DNA from: Amaranthus tricolor
Taxonomy: Eukaryota > Streptophyta > Magnoliopsida > Caryophyllales > Amaranthaceae
Assembly (NCBI RefSeq): GCF_026212465.1
Contig: NC_080058.1
Coordinates: 4,468,501 to 4,532,500 of the forward strand
Reading direction: 5' to 3'
Length of the DNA: 64,000 nt
The notes under the pieces: generated by a model
Told to the model about the DNA's origin: nothing
What the model saw: only the letters and a program-made list of their open reading frames with translations
Database searches by the model: none
Part shown: piece after piece, positions 23,565 through 34,814 of the stretch
Numbering within the stretch: the stretch's first letter is position 1
Layout: every line of letters begins with the position of its first letter
Program-made: the position numbers and the translations under genes

Positions 23565-23815
23565 GGTATTATAACTGTGAACATTTAACATAGGTTGATG
23601 TAGTTGAGAGTATAACATTGTGTAATCTGGGTTATATCATTTTTAGTTGATTTTATAACATAATATAGTTGTGAGTATAACATTGTTTAAAGGGTGTTAT
23701 AACATAGTTTAATTGGGATTACAACATAGTTTATTAGGGGTTATAACATAGTTTTAATTGTGATTATAACATTATTTAGTTGAGATTATAACATTACTTT
23801 ATAAATCCAAAATAT
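23565..23815. repeat. Degenerate AT-rich minisatellite, core TTATAACATAGTTTA
   Basis: About eight copies of a 25-35 bp unit built on [A/T]TATAACAT[A/T]GTTTAxTTG, with variable spacing. It lies about 0.55-0.8 kb upstream of the Ca2+-ATPase start codon. Confidence 0.75.
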
Positions 23816-24013
23816 TATAAACATCTTATTAGCATATATTTAGAAATGTAACTTGCTCTCTCAAAAAAAGAAATATATCTTATTACAGAAGACTTACAAA
23901 TCTCTAGTTATAAACATTCACTTGCCAAAAAATTAGCATTTAAGCATATTACTGCGCAAGAGAACTACTAAATATCATGTAATACAATAATAAAAAAGCT
24001 TTCCCAAATACTA

Positions 24014-24104
24014 CTCCTTACGTTTGAGTTTTCTCCTTTTAACTATTTCTTGTGAGAGCTTTTTTTTTTTGTTAAATGGGACAAATTCTAGGAAACGGGA
24101 GGAG
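24014..24104. mobile_element. Very short MITE-like element (91 bp)
   Basis: The ends CTCCTTACGTTTGAG and (reversed) CTCCTCCCGTTTCCTAG are imperfect inverted repeats flanked by TA. It is about 260 bp upstream of the Ca2+-ATPase ATG. Confidence 0.5.
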
Positions 24105-24253
24105 TACCGTTTAAAAAAAACAAAAAAACTTAAGCTACACTTCAATTATGCAGAAAAAGTGAAATTTAACTGAAATTTCCAACAGGAAAAAAAAAATAAG
24201 TAGACCATTTCTAGTCTTGCATACTCATATTTTAAATATTCTCTGGAGACCCT

Positions 24254-24261
24254 TATATATA
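24254..24261 (+). promoter_or_regulatory. TATA box of the Ca2+-ATPase gene
   Basis: TATATATA lies about 100 bp upstream of the ATG at 24362, a good distance for a short leader. Confidence 0.5.
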
Positions 24262-24361
24262 TTGTCACTTTATTACCATAATCTCATAAACCAAAGTAAC
24301 CTTAACGGTAATTAAAGGTAATAAGTAAAGACCCATTTCAGCTGTATCTCTGGGCTTTAAA

Positions 24362-27300
24362 ATGAAAGCAATAGGAATGCACCAACGTAACCTTACAAAA
24401 ACCAAACTCCGTGTATTTGATCCTAAAAAACGCTGGAGTTTGGTACGTAACACAGTTTACTTCATTGTTACACTATCTCACAAAGTCCACAAAAATAACC
24501 ATCCTATCAAACGAGCGAGTCTCATCCGCTCCTCGTCTTATGTTGTCCTTGATGTTGAATCGGATTCTAAGTCTTCTGTCAATGACGTCACATCGTCGAT
24601 TCATTTCTCTCTTACCCAAAAAACTCTCACTTCCATGATGAAGGAGAAAGACCTTGAATCTCTTTCGAACCTCGGTGGTGTAAAGCATATTGCATCGAAA
24701 CTAAACATCGATGACACACTTGGTCTAAGTAGCATTGACACTCGTGGTCTTATGCTCCGTAAGGCCGTTTATGGGTCCAATGTTTACCAAAGATCATCAA
24801 AAAGAACCTTCATTAGTTTCATCATTGAAGCTTTTAAAGATACCACCATCATAATACTCTGGTTATGTGCATGTTTCTCCTTAGGGTTTGGTATCAAGCA
24901 ACATGGCCCTAAAGAAGGGTGGTATGATGGCGGTAGCATCATTATTGCTATTGTGCTTGTTGTTTCAGTGTCTGCAATAAGCAACTTCAAGCAAAGTCGA
25001 CAGTTTGACAAGTTCTCGAAAGACAGTAGCAACATACCAGTTGAAGTGTTACGAGATGGACATCGCAAACATATATCGATTTTTGAAGTTGTTGCGAGTG
25101 ATATCGTCTTTTTGAAGATAGGTGATCAAATTCCAGCTGATGGGTTATTCTTGGATGGTCACTCGCTGAAGTTGGATGAATCAAGCATGACCGGAGAAAG
25201 TGATCATGTCGAAGTAAATGATCGGAATAATCCTTTCTTATTCTCGGGTACAAAGGTCACAAACGGATATGGGAGGATGCTGGTTACTTCAGTAGGGATG
25301 AACACTGCATGGGGTGAGATGATGAGTTCGATAAATACGAACTTAAATGAAGAAACTCCATTACAAATGCGGCTCAATAAGCTTACCTCATGGATAGGTA
25401 AAATAGGGCTTCTTGTTGCATCATTAGTTCTTGTGGTGTTGTTTATACGTTACTTCACAGGAACTACGAAAGATGAACATGGTAATAGAGAATTCAATGG
25501 AAGAAAAACAAAAACAGATGATGTAATGAACACAATCATTAACATTGTTTCTGCAGCAGTTACCATTGTAGTTGTAGCCATTCCTGAAGGTCTTCCTTTA
25601 GCAGTGACTTTAACACTAGCATATTCCATGAAGAAGATGATGGCGGAGAACGCCATGGTAAGGAAACTCTCCGCTTGCGAGACTATGGGGTCCGCCACAA
25701 CCATATGTACTGATAAAACTGGTACGCTTACCCTTAATCAAATGAGTGTCACTGAATTCTGGCAAAGTAAAGAAAAGGTAAATAACCCAGTTAGGTTACC
25801 AAGTAATCTGCATGAGTTGTTTCAACAAGCTGTTGTGTTAAACACTACAGGAAGGGTGTGTCAATTACCTTCTGAACAAATTCCCGAGATATCTGGTAGT
25901 CCCACCGAGAAAGCGATACTACATTGGGCCGTTTTTGATTTGGAGATGGGGGTGGAGATGGATGAACTCGTTAGTGGTTTCGAGATTTTGAAAGTTGAGA
26001 CATTCAATTCGGAGAAGAAGTGTAGTGGGGTTATGGCTCGGAAGAAGAATGACAAAAAGGTGCAAGTACACTGGAAGGGAGCAGCAGAAATGATACTATC
26101 CCGGTGTTCAAACTATTATGACAAGAGAGGGGTAGTTACGAGTTTGAAGGACGAAGATATGAAATACAAGGAAATAATCCAAAACATGGCAGCCAAAAGC
26201 CTAAGATGCATTGCTTTTGCCCACAAACAAGTAGAGGAAGATAGTTCCTTGAATCAACTTCATGAAAATGAGCTCACCTTATTGGGCATAGTAGGGTTGA
26301 AGGACCCATGTCGAAATGGTGTTGAAAAAGCAATAGCTACATGCAGGAAAGCAGGAGTTAGTGTCAAAATGATCACGGGGGACAACATTTTTACAGCGAA
26401 AGCCATTGCTCGAGAATGTAGAATCCTTCAACTAGAAGATCAACTATATGAAGAAGCTGTCATAGAAGGTATAGTATTTCGAAACTACTCCCACGAACAA
26501 AGAATGGAAAAAATAGATAACATTCGAGTAATGGCAAGATCTTCCCCATTGGACAAACTTCTCATGGTACAATGCTTGAAGAAGAAAGGCCATGTTGTGG
26601 CGGTAACAGGTGATGGTACCAATGATGCTCCTGCTCTAAAAGAAGCGGACATTGGGTTATCAATGGGTATCCAAGGCACCGAAGTTGCTAAAGAGAGCTC
26701 TGATATAGTCATCCTAGATGACAACTTCGCTTCCATTGTTACTATCTTAAAGTGGGGTAGATGTGTGTACAACAACATTCAAAAGTTCATTCAATTCCAG
26801 CTAACAGTAAATATGGCTGCCCTGGTTATCAACTTTGTAGCTGCAGTTTCTTCAGGAATCGTTCCTCTTAACGCAGTCCAACTCTTATGGGTGAACTTGA
26901 TCATGGATACCTTAGGAGCATTAGCTCTGGCTACTGAGGAACCAACGGACGATCTTATGAAGAAAACCCCAGTAGGAAGAACCGAGCCACTTATAAGCAA
27001 AATCATGTGGAGAAACCTCACGGCACAAGCACTTTATCAAATAACAATCCTGCTAACCCTACAGTTTAAGGGCAAGTCTATTTTCGGAGTAGAGGAGAGG
27101 ACGAAGAACACGATCATTTTCAATTGTTTTGTGCTATGCCAAGTATTCAATGAGTTCAATGCCAGAAAGCTAGAGAAGAAGAACATATTTGAAGGCATTC
27201 TAAAAAACAAGTTGTTTTTGGGGATAGTTGGAATTACTATTATTCTCCAAGTAGCCATGGTGGAATTTCTGAAGAAATTTGCAGGTACCGAGAGATTGAA

Positions 27301-27385
27301 CTGGGGTCAATGGAGCATATGCATCGCACTTGCTGCTGTCAGTTGGCCCATTGGCTGGGTTATAAAACACTTTCCGATCTCGTAG
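24362..27385 (+). CDS. Autoinhibited Ca2+-ATPase (P2B type, intronless ACA12/ACA13-like)
   Basis: Exports Ca2+ from the cytosol across a membrane (plasma membrane in the ACA12/13 group) using ATP, resetting calcium signals. The uninterrupted 1007-residue frame is full length. Seen in order: a basic N-terminal stretch (KKRWSLVRN, about residues 22-31), the usual place of the calmodulin-binding autoinhibitory region; TGES at 277-280 in the actuator; PEGLPLAVTL in the fourth membrane segment; the phosphorylated aspartate D451 in DKTGTLT; nucleotide-domain KGAAEMIL; MITGDN; and the hinge TGDGTNDAPAL from residue 749. The C-terminal membrane segments include NFVAAVSSG and LLWVNLIMDTLGALALATE. Arabidopsis ACA12 and ACA13 also lack introns, whereas most other ACA genes have them; the single exon supports this subgroup. 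No lesion is visible. Confidence 0.95.
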   Translation: MKAIGMHQRNLTKTKLRVFDPKKRWSLVRNTVYFIVTLSHKVHKNNHPIKRASLIRSSSYVVLDVESDSKSSVNDVTSSIHFSLTQKTLTSMMKEKDLESLSNLGGVKHIASKLNIDDTLGLSSIDTRGLMLRKAVYGSNVYQRSSKRTFISFIIEAFKDTTIIILWLCACFSLGFGIKQHGPKEGWYDGGSIIIAIVLVVSVSAISNFKQSRQFDKFSKDSSNIPVEVLRDGHRKHISIFEVVASDIVFLKIGDQIPADGLFLDGHSLKLDESSMTGESDHVEVNDRNNPFLFSGTKVTNGYGRMLVTSVGMNTAWGEMMSSINTNLNEETPLQMRLNKLTSWIGKIGLLVASLVLVVLFIRYFTGTTKDEHGNREFNGRKTKTDDVMNTIINIVSAAVTIVVVAIPEGLPLAVTLTLAYSMKKMMAENAMVRKLSACETMGSATTICTDKTGTLTLNQMSVTEFWQSKEKVNNPVRLPSNLHELFQQAVVLNTTGRVCQLPSEQIPEISGSPTEKAILHWAVFDLEMGVEMDELVSGFEILKVETFNSEKKCSGVMARKKNDKKVQVHWKGAAEMILSRCSNYYDKRGVVTSLKDEDMKYKEIIQNMAAKSLRCIAFAHKQVEEDSSLNQLHENELTLLGIVGLKDPCRNGVEKAIATCRKAGVSVKMITGDNIFTAKAIARECRILQLEDQLYEEAVIEGIVFRNYSHEQRMEKIDNIRVMARSSPLDKLLMVQCLKKKGHVVAVTGDGTNDAPALKEADIGLSMGIQGTEVAKESSDIVILDDNFASIVTILKWGRCVYNNIQKFIQFQLTVNMAALVINFVAAVSSGIVPLNAVQLLWVNLIMDTLGALALATEEPTDDLMKKTPVGRTEPLISKIMWRNLTAQALYQITILLTLQFKGKSIFGVEERTKNTIIFNCFVLCQVFNEFNARKLEKKNIFEGILKNKLFLGIVGITIILQVAMVEFLKKFAGTERLNWGQWSICIALAAVSWPIGWVIKHFPIS

Positions 27386-28213
27386 CCCGTAGTTTGGAGT
27401 CCCGCATGAAACAAGAAACAAGGAACAAGTCATAGCTTATAAGTCATATTATGATGTCCAAGTCTTTGTCAATGGCATTTGGAGTCTTTTTTTAATACTA
27501 GTCAATATTTATTATTCAATATGATGCTGAAGAATAGTACATAGAAAGAATTAATATGCCCTATTTTAACTTTACCAAGTGTAACTAAAAGACAACTATT
27601 ATATCTACCACACTAAAGTAAGTACGCAATGCATACTACAAACATCATTATCATTGTTGTTCACTAAGATGGTTTATGATGCACATGAACACAGAATTTC
27701 TTGTGTAATCAAGATCCTACAGCCAGAATTCCAGAGTAACCACTATAAAAATCATTCTACCTCAAGAAGTCGTGTTACATATAATAATTGATACCTTAAT
27801 TCGAATGAAGAAATAAATTCATGAAAAATAAACAAAGACTAATAAATAACATTGCCTGTATTGAAAACCAAAATTGCACAACATTTCATAACTCCAACGA
27901 TATAAAATGGCTCCCACGTTACATGGTTTGGGGATTCAAACCTTACCTTTGTTAGAGCTAACAAAGAGGTTGTTTCCAATTAAAATCCAACACCAATGAA
28001 AGTATATATTAAAATGCTCGAGTCAGTTACATCTCTGATTGAGCTCAGCTTAGACTTAACTGAGAAGTAGCTCACAATCACGTTAAGCTCAGGACCACTT
28101 TCAAATTCCAAACAATATACATGACATTTCCATGAGCTCTATCCTCTGTCTTAAGTTTACAAAGCAAGTGGCCACTGATCAAGTACCTTTTCAAGTCTTT
28201 GTAACTTAAGATA
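27386..28213. other. Ca2+-ATPase 3' region and intergenic DNA
   Basis: No coding region. Includes the SINE-like fragment at 27925-27985. Confidence 0.5.
27925..27985 (-). repeat. SINE-like fragment
   Basis: On the minus strand TTGGAAACAACCTCTTTGTT is followed by an AAGGTAAGGTT block, resembling the 3' part of plant Au-type SINEs and the copy at 46125-46245. No A/B boxes are visible, so it is a fragment. Confidence 0.4.
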
Positions 28214-28395
28214 CTCCCTCCATACTTAAGAGATTGTCACACTTTTATTTTAGTCCGTTCCTATAACTTTGCAACATTTCTATTTGGTATAACGTCCCCA
28301 CCACTTTCTTTAATTATTATCCACATATTATCTCTCACTTTAAATCATACCCACATATTTTAATGGTCCCAACCAATTTCTTAATATTTGTGCCG
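28214..28395. mobile_element. Left part of a Stowaway-like MITE (right end missing)
   Basis: Begins CTCCCTCCATACTTAAGAGA after TA and continues with typical MITE interior. No matching right end is found before the large palindromic element at 28543. Confidence 0.55.
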
Positions 28396-28542
28396 ATTTG
28401 ACCCGGAACATATCGACCTAACTGGTCAAAGTTTTGATTGAAAATTTTCTTTAAAAATACAAAATAATATTTTTTATTTTTATAAAAAAACTCTTCTATA
28501 GACAATAGACAACTTAAGGCTTCAACAAAGAAATATTAACTT

Positions 28543-29090
28543 TGTTTTGATTATGAAACGAGGAAGTGCAAAAGACACTTGAAACACCAGAAGTGGAAGC
28601 GTTATCAAGATCAGCGGTCAACGGAGGGAAAGTGACCTGAATTCCTGCAACACAACACGTTAGCTTTGCCCGGGGTGATCTCCAAGAAAACCCCTCCGAC
28701 GCTCAAGTCAGATCAATGAATGACTAATATTAACTTGAATGTAAGGTAATATATGGAGATGTTGGATGATTGTATTCGGGTTTTTAGTGAATAATAATTT
28801 GGGCAGAGTTTTGCTATAGAATAATAAGCATGAACCAAAAATGGTGTTGGTAGGTTTTATTTATAAGAACTAGAGGAGAAAGGAGGATATGATGGATATC
28901 ACGGCGAATGGTGGTAAATGATGGGCAGTTACTTTAGGACCATGGAAGTTACTTGCTTGGTAGCCAAGCGACATAGTTGAGAAGTTAAGAGAAAGCCCCT
29001 TGATTTAAAGTCAAGATCAACAAAAAGTCAAAGGGTGTTAAGGTGATATAGTATTAATAATTAAACAAATAAATAAATGTTACCATAACA
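28543..29090 (-). repeat. Left inverted LTR-like end
   Basis: Read on the minus strand it runs from TGTTATGGTAAC (29090) to AACA (28543), 548 bp, with TGTT...AACA termini. It contains the CTTGAGCGTCGGAGGGG and GGGAGATCACCCCGGG blocks typical of plant Ty3-type LTRs by memory. It matches 44318-44874 in the opposite orientation and 49813-50438. Confidence 0.8.
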
Positions 29091-29199
29091 AAAGCCAAAA
29101 TTTAGATGTCTTCGTGATACATATATAATAATTATCATACATATTTTAAAGCAATTTATATAAGAATATAGTCAAACTTTTAATAAAAAAATTACGTAC

Positions 29200-29430
29200 C
29201 CTTGCGTTTTTTAAGGCATGTCGATATGCGTCCCGAACACGTGTCAATCCATGTTTTAATATATCACTCGAATTGCTTCCTAATATATTTGAATGCGAAG
29301 CACTAAGAAGGGCATTCCGCTGGTTTTTCGACCATTCCATAAATTTTCTAAGATAATCCGAATCCCTCGCTTTTAACAATTCCATGAGAAACGTAATACT
29401 TGATCTCTTCATCATTTCACGGAAATCAAT
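29200..29430 (-). pseudogene. T segment, left copy: unrecognised exon ending in a splice donor
   Basis: On the minus strand it encodes MKRSSITFLMELLKARD, then YLRKFMEWSKNQRNA, SNILGSNSSDILKHG and VRDAYRHALKNAR, ending at a GTACGT donor (29199). It is charged and helical-looking and follows segment P in what was one frame. I do not recognise the family. The donor implies a spliced gene rather than retroviral gag/pol. It lies 110 bp from the LTR-like end. Confidence 0.6.
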
Positions 29431-30180
29431 ATCAATAGGATTTACAAAAGCCTCTTCACATGTTGGGTAGAGACTAATGATATTATGTTGGGTACAAACA
29501 TGATTCACATTTCAACACTCCAGAACACAACATTTTGAAAAATCATGTTCGGATTTACTAGAAGTTGTTGATGAGTAAATTTTATAAACGATTTACCAAA
29601 TGACCTTATCTCTTCACGTATGGTAGTTGAATTTCTGGCTTTAATTTTTCCAAGAGTGTTGAATAACACAGAACGTTCGTTTCCCTCATATGTGCAATCA
29701 TAAGTTTGACGTCTTGATTCATAGTAGGTGAATACAACATTTGTCTTGACCTACATACATGTATCTAAAATATAGAATCGGCCGAAACAGCAAGACAACA
29801 AATACAACGACCATGTTGACAACGCTGAGCACAAGTTTCTTTAGTTCCACAGTCATATACATAACTTCAGAAGCCGATATATTTTTGGATAGATCATAAG
29901 ATATTAAAACTTTCTGAAAACACCAATCGATCTTTACTTTTGAAAATTGATCAAAATTTACACATTTGACCATTAAAATCGGATCATCACGCTCATCAAT
30001 GGTGAAAAGAGGGAGGTGATTAGGAATCGTGTGGCGGTTCATCACACGTCTTATACTTTGAAGAAGGCTCTCTACTTGATTTTGAGGGTTACAATGCACT
30101 TCTTTGTAAAAAGATTATCATCTTTCCAATAAATCGAGACTTCTCCGTGCTGAATTTGTGTGTAACATTCTGGAAAATGA
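29430..30180 (-). pseudogene. P segment, copy 1 minus (the only copy still attached to T)
   Basis: Minus-strand frame from about 30180 includes VESLLQSIRRVMN, LPLFTIDERDDPILM and MYMTVELKKLVLSVV. A 2-bp loss near 29745 shifts the frame and about 23 bp present in other copies is missing near 29485. The MFV-type segment then joins T, showing that P and T were once one reading frame. Function unknown. Confidence 0.6.
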
Positions 30181-31000
30181 AGCACAATGATAAAATGTTC
30201 GTTTCTTTCTTCAAAGCAAGTTTCAAAACCTTGTGGTCTTTAGCCGACGCACGAAGGACGGCTGAGAGGAACGGAGCGTGGCCGGCGAAGAGTGAGTGGC
30301 GGCGGGTAGGACCTACTCTCTCCTTCTCCTACTTATTTTGTTCGACAATAAATAGAAATAAAACCAGAACCCTCGAAGCTGCTTCAATGGAGGTGAGAAA
30401 ACTCATAATGCACTTCAATGGAGAATGGAGAGCACGAGTTCAATAGAGTGAGAGAGCTCGTTCTCACCTTCTCTTCCAGGCCACCACCTCCGAATTCCCA
30501 CCTTCTCCATTGAAGCCGTTTTCGAGCTCTCTCACTCCACTGAAGCAACTGCATGCACCTCCTTCTCTCTTCATATCACTCCTCCATTGAAGTGCATGCA
30601 GAAAAAGAGGTGCCTGCAGCTGCTTCAATGGAGTGAGAGAGCTCAAAAGCGGCTTCAATGGAAAAGGTGGGAATTCGTAGGTGGTGGCTTGGAAGAGAAG
30701 GTGAGAACGAGCTCTCCCACTTCATTGAACTCGTGCTCTCTATTCTCCATTGAAACGCATTCTGAGTTTTCCAACCTCCATTGAAGCAGCTTCGAGGGTT
30801 CTAGTTTATTTGTATTTTTTTTCAAACAAAATAAGTAGGAAAAGGAGAGAGTAAGTCCTACCCGCCGCCACTCACTCTTCGCCGGCCACCCCTCCGTTCC
30901 TCTCAGCCATCCTTCGTGCGTCGGCTACCGACCACCAGGTTTTGAAACTTGCTTTGAAGAAAGACACGAACATTTTATCATGGTTCTTCATTTTCCAAAA
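30180..31000. repeat. U palindrome 1 (axis about 30584), representative of the six U hairpins
   Basis: Arms of about 400 bp around a loop of about 30 bp. Within the arms the 11-bp motif CTTCAATGGAG, or its complement, recurs about eleven times at irregular spacing, so the arms can also fold into smaller nested hairpins. Other copies lie at about 31860-32420 (one arm shortened), 34030-34815, 36420-37210, 38830-39580 and 41200-41970; a half copy is at 43570-43998. Several short open frames cross this region on both strands, but they follow the repeat symmetry and are not credible genes. Confidence 0.75.
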
Positions 31001-31760
31001 TGTTACACACAACATCAGCACGGAGAAGTCTCGATTTGTTGGAAAGATGATACTCTTTTTTACAAAGAAGTGCATTATAACCCTCAAAATCGAGTAGAGA
31101 GCCTTCATCAAAGTATAAGACGTGTGATGAACCACCACACGATTCCAAATCACCTCCCACTTTTCACCATTGATGAGCGTCATGATCAGGTTTTAATGGT
31201 CAAAAGTGTAAATTTTGATCCCTTTTCAAAAGCAAAAATCGATTGGGGTTTTCAGAAAGTTTTAATAACTTATGAACCATCCAAGAATAAATCGGTTTCT
31301 GAAGTTATGTATATGACTGTGGAACTAAAGAAACTTATTTTCAGCGTTGTCAACACAATAGTTGCATTTGTTGTCTTGCCGTTTCGGCCGATTCTTGATT
31401 CTAGATACATGTATGTAGGGGAAGACAACAATGTTGTATTCACCTACTATGAAACAAGACGTCAAACTCATGATTGGGCATATGAGGCAAACGAACTTTC
31501 TTTGTTATTCAACACTCTTGGAAAAAACAAAGCCAGAAATTAAACTACCATACGTGAAAAGATAAGATCATTAGGTAAATGGTTGATAAAATTTACTCGT
31601 CAACAATTTTTAGGAAATCCGAACTTGATTTTTCAAAATGTTGTATTCTGAAGTGTTGAAATGTGAATCATGTTTGTAATCGAATTGCATGATTTCATGA
31701 AGCATAATATCATTAGTCCCTACGCAACGAAGCTTTTGTAAATTCTATTGATAATATTGC
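31000..31760 (+). pseudogene. P segment, copy 1 plus
   Basis: Open from before 31000 to a TAA at about 31541, where the other copies read TCA (serine). Further stops follow: TGA in place of the tryptophan codon near 31650 and TGA in place of CGA near 31665. It ends at the palindrome axis 31779. Confidence 0.6.
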
Positions 31761-32418
31761 CATTGATTTCCGTGAGAATATTTCACGGAAATCAATAGCA
31801 ATATTATCAATAGGATTTACAAAAGCCTCTTCACATGTTGGGTAGAGACTAATGATATTATGCTTCAATGGAGGTGAGAAAACTCCGAATGCACTTCAAT
31901 GGAGAATGGAGAGCACGAGTTCAATAGAGTGAGAGAGCTCGTTCTCACCTTCTCTTCCAGGCCACCACCTCCGAATTCCCACCTTCTCCATTGAAGCCGT
32001 TTTTGAGCTCTCTCACTCCACTGAAGCAGCTGCATGCACCTCCTTCTCTCTTCATATCTCTCCTCCATTGAAGTGCATGCAGAGAAGGAGGTGCCTGCAG
32101 CTGCTTCAATGGAGTGAGAGAGCTCAAAAGCGGCTTCAATGGAAAAGGTGGGAATTCGTAGGTGGTGGCCTGGAAGAGAAGGTGAGAACGAGCTCTCCCA
32201 CTTCATTGAACTCGTGCTCTCTATTCTCCATTGAAGCGCATTCTGAGTTTTCTCACCTCCATTGAAGCAGCTTCGAGGGTTCTGGTTTATTTCTATTTTT
32301 TTTTCAAACAAAATAAGTAGGAAAAGGAGAGAGTAGGTCCTACCCGCCGCCACTCACTCTTCGCCGGCCACCCCTCCGTTCCTCTCAGCCATCCTTCGTG
32401 CGTCGGCTACCGACCACC

Positions 32419-33240
32419 AGGTTTTGAAACTTGCTTTGAAGAAAGACACGAACATTTTATCGTGGTGCTTGATTTTCCAGATTGTTACACACAACTTCAG
32501 CACGGAGAAGTGTCGATTTATTGGAGAGATGATACTCTTTTTTATAAACAAGTACATTGTAACCCTCAAAATCGAGTAGAGAGCCTTCATCAAAGTATAA
32601 GACGTGTGATGAACCACCACACGATTCCTAATCACCTCCCTCTTTTCACCATTAATGAGCGTCATGATCAGGTTTTAATAGTCAAATCTGTAAATTTTGA
32701 TCCCTTTTCAAAAGTAAAGATCGATTGGGGTTTTCAGAAAGTTTTAATATCTTATGAACCATCCAAGAATATATCGGCTTCTGAAGTTATGTATATGACT
32801 GTGGAACTAAAGAAACTTGTGCTCAGCGTTGTCAATACGGTCGTTGCATTTGTTGTCTTGCCGTTTCGGCCGATTCTTGATTTTAGATACATCTATGTAG
32901 GTGAAGAGAACAATGTTGTATTCACCTACTATGAATCAAGACGTGAAACTCATGATTGGGCATATGAGGCAAACGAACTTTCTGTGTTATTCAACACTCT
33001 TGGAAAAAACAAAGCCAGAAATTCAACTACCATACGTGAAGAGATAAGATCATTTGGTAAATCGTAGATAAAATTTACTCATCAACAACTTCTAGGAAAT
33101 CCGAACTTGACTTTTCAAAATATTGTGCTCTGGAGTGTTGAATTGTGATTCATGTTTGTAATCGAATTGCATGATTTCATGGACCATAATATCATTAGTC
33201 TCTACCCAAGGAGGCTTTTGTAAATCCTATTGATAATATT
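32419..33240 (+). pseudogene. P segment, copy 2 plus (longest open copy)
   Basis: The frame is open from about 32419 (GFETCFEERHEHFIVVLDF) to a TAG at 33065-33067, over 210 codons. It lacks an obvious ATG at the start of the conserved region, so the original gene probably began upstream or was spliced. Visible features: a polar N-terminal half, one hydrophobic stretch (KLVLSVVNTVVAFVVLPF) and a charged C-terminal half. I do not recognise a domain. Confidence 0.6.
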
Positions 33241-33284
33241 CTATTGATTTCCGTGATAATATTTAACGGAAATCAATAACAATA

Positions 33285-34030
33285 TTATCAATAAGATTTA
33301 CAAAAGCCTTTTCACATGTTGGGTAGAGACTAATGATATCATGCTTCATGAGGTCATGCAATCCGATTACAAACATGATTCGCATTTCAAAACTCCAGAA
33401 CACAATATTTTGAAAAATCAAGTTCGGATATCCTAGAAGTTGTTGACGAGTAAATTTTATCAACCATTTACCTAATGATCTTATCTCTTCACGTATGGTA
33501 GTTGAATTTCTTGCTTTGTTTTTTCCAAGAGTGTTGAATAACACAGAAGGTTCGTTTGCCTCATATGCGCAATCATAAGTTTAACGTCTTGATTCATAGT
33601 AGGTGAAGACAACAATTGTTGTCTTCACCTACATACATGCATCTAAAATCAAGAATCGGCCGGAACGACAAGACAACAAATGCAACGACCGTGTTGACAA
33701 CGCTGAGCACAAGTTTCTTTAGTTCCACAGTCATATACGTAACTTAAGAAGCCGATATATTTTTGGATAGATCATAAGATATTAAAACTTTCTGAAAACA
33801 CCAATCGATCTTTACTTTTGAAAATGGATTAAAATTTACACATTTGACCATTAAAATCGGATCATCACGCTCATCAATGGGGAAAAGAGGGAGGTGATTA
33901 GGAATCGTGTGGTGGTTCATCACACGTCTTATACTTTGATGAAGGCTCTCTACTTGATTTTGAGGGTTACTATGCATTTCTTTGTAAAAAGAGTATCATC
34001 TTTCCAATAAATCGAGAGTTCTTCGTGCTG
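33285..34030 (-). pseudogene. P segment, copy 2 minus
   Basis: Interrupted by TAA near 33742 (GAA in other copies) and TAA near 33582 (CAA in others), and by a frame change at the 34-bp palindrome 33599-33632. Confidence 0.6.
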
Positions 34031-34814
34031 AATTTGTGTGTAACATTCATGAAAATGAAGCATCATGATAAAATGTTCGTGTCTTTCTTCCAAGCAAGTT
34101 TCAAAACCTTGTGGTGGTAGCCAACGCACTAAGGACGGCTGAGAGGAACGGAGGGTGGCCGACGAAGAGTGAGCGGTGGCGGGTAGGACCTACACTCTCT
34201 ATCTCCTACTTGTTTTGTTCGACAAAAAATAGAAGTAAAACCAGAACCCTCGAAGCCGCTTCAATGGAGGTGAGAAAACTCCGAATGCACTTCAATGGAG
34301 AATGGAGAGCACGAGTTCAATAGAGTGAGAGAGCTCGTTCTCACCTTCTCTTCCAGGCCACCACCTCCGAATTCCCACCTTCTCCATTGAAGCCGCTTTT
34401 GAGCTCTCTCACTCCACTGAAGCAGCTGCATGCACCTCCTTCTCTCTTCATATCTCTCCTCAATTGAAGTGCATGCAGAGAAGGAGGTGCCTGCAGCTGC
34501 TTCAATGGAGTGAGAGAGCTCAAAAGCGGCTTCAATGGAAAAGGTGGGAATTTGTAGGTGGTGGCCTGGAAGAGAAGGTGAGAACGAGCTCTCCCACTTC
34601 ATTGAACTCGTGCTCTCTATTCTCCATTGAAGCGCATTCTGAGTTTTCTCACCTCCATTGAAGCAGCTTCGAGGGTTCTGGTTTATTTCTATTTTTTTTT
34701 AAACAAAATAAGTAGGAAAAGGAGAGAGTAGGTCCTACCCGCAGTCACTCACTCTCCGGCCATCCCTCTGTTCCTCTCAGCCATCCTTCGTGCGTCTCTA
34801 CCGACCACAAAGTC

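Noticed and set aside
24265..27433. Minus-strand and alternate frames over the Ca2+-ATPase
   Set aside because: All lie within the intact 1007-codon gene and lack independent support.
30147..30784. Open frames across the U hairpins on both strands (for example MLNLCVTFWK... and MKPLLSSLTPLKQ...)
   Set aside because: They recur with mirror symmetry in every unit on both strands and follow the repeat structure; codons show no consistent constraint. They are by-products of the hairpin sequence.
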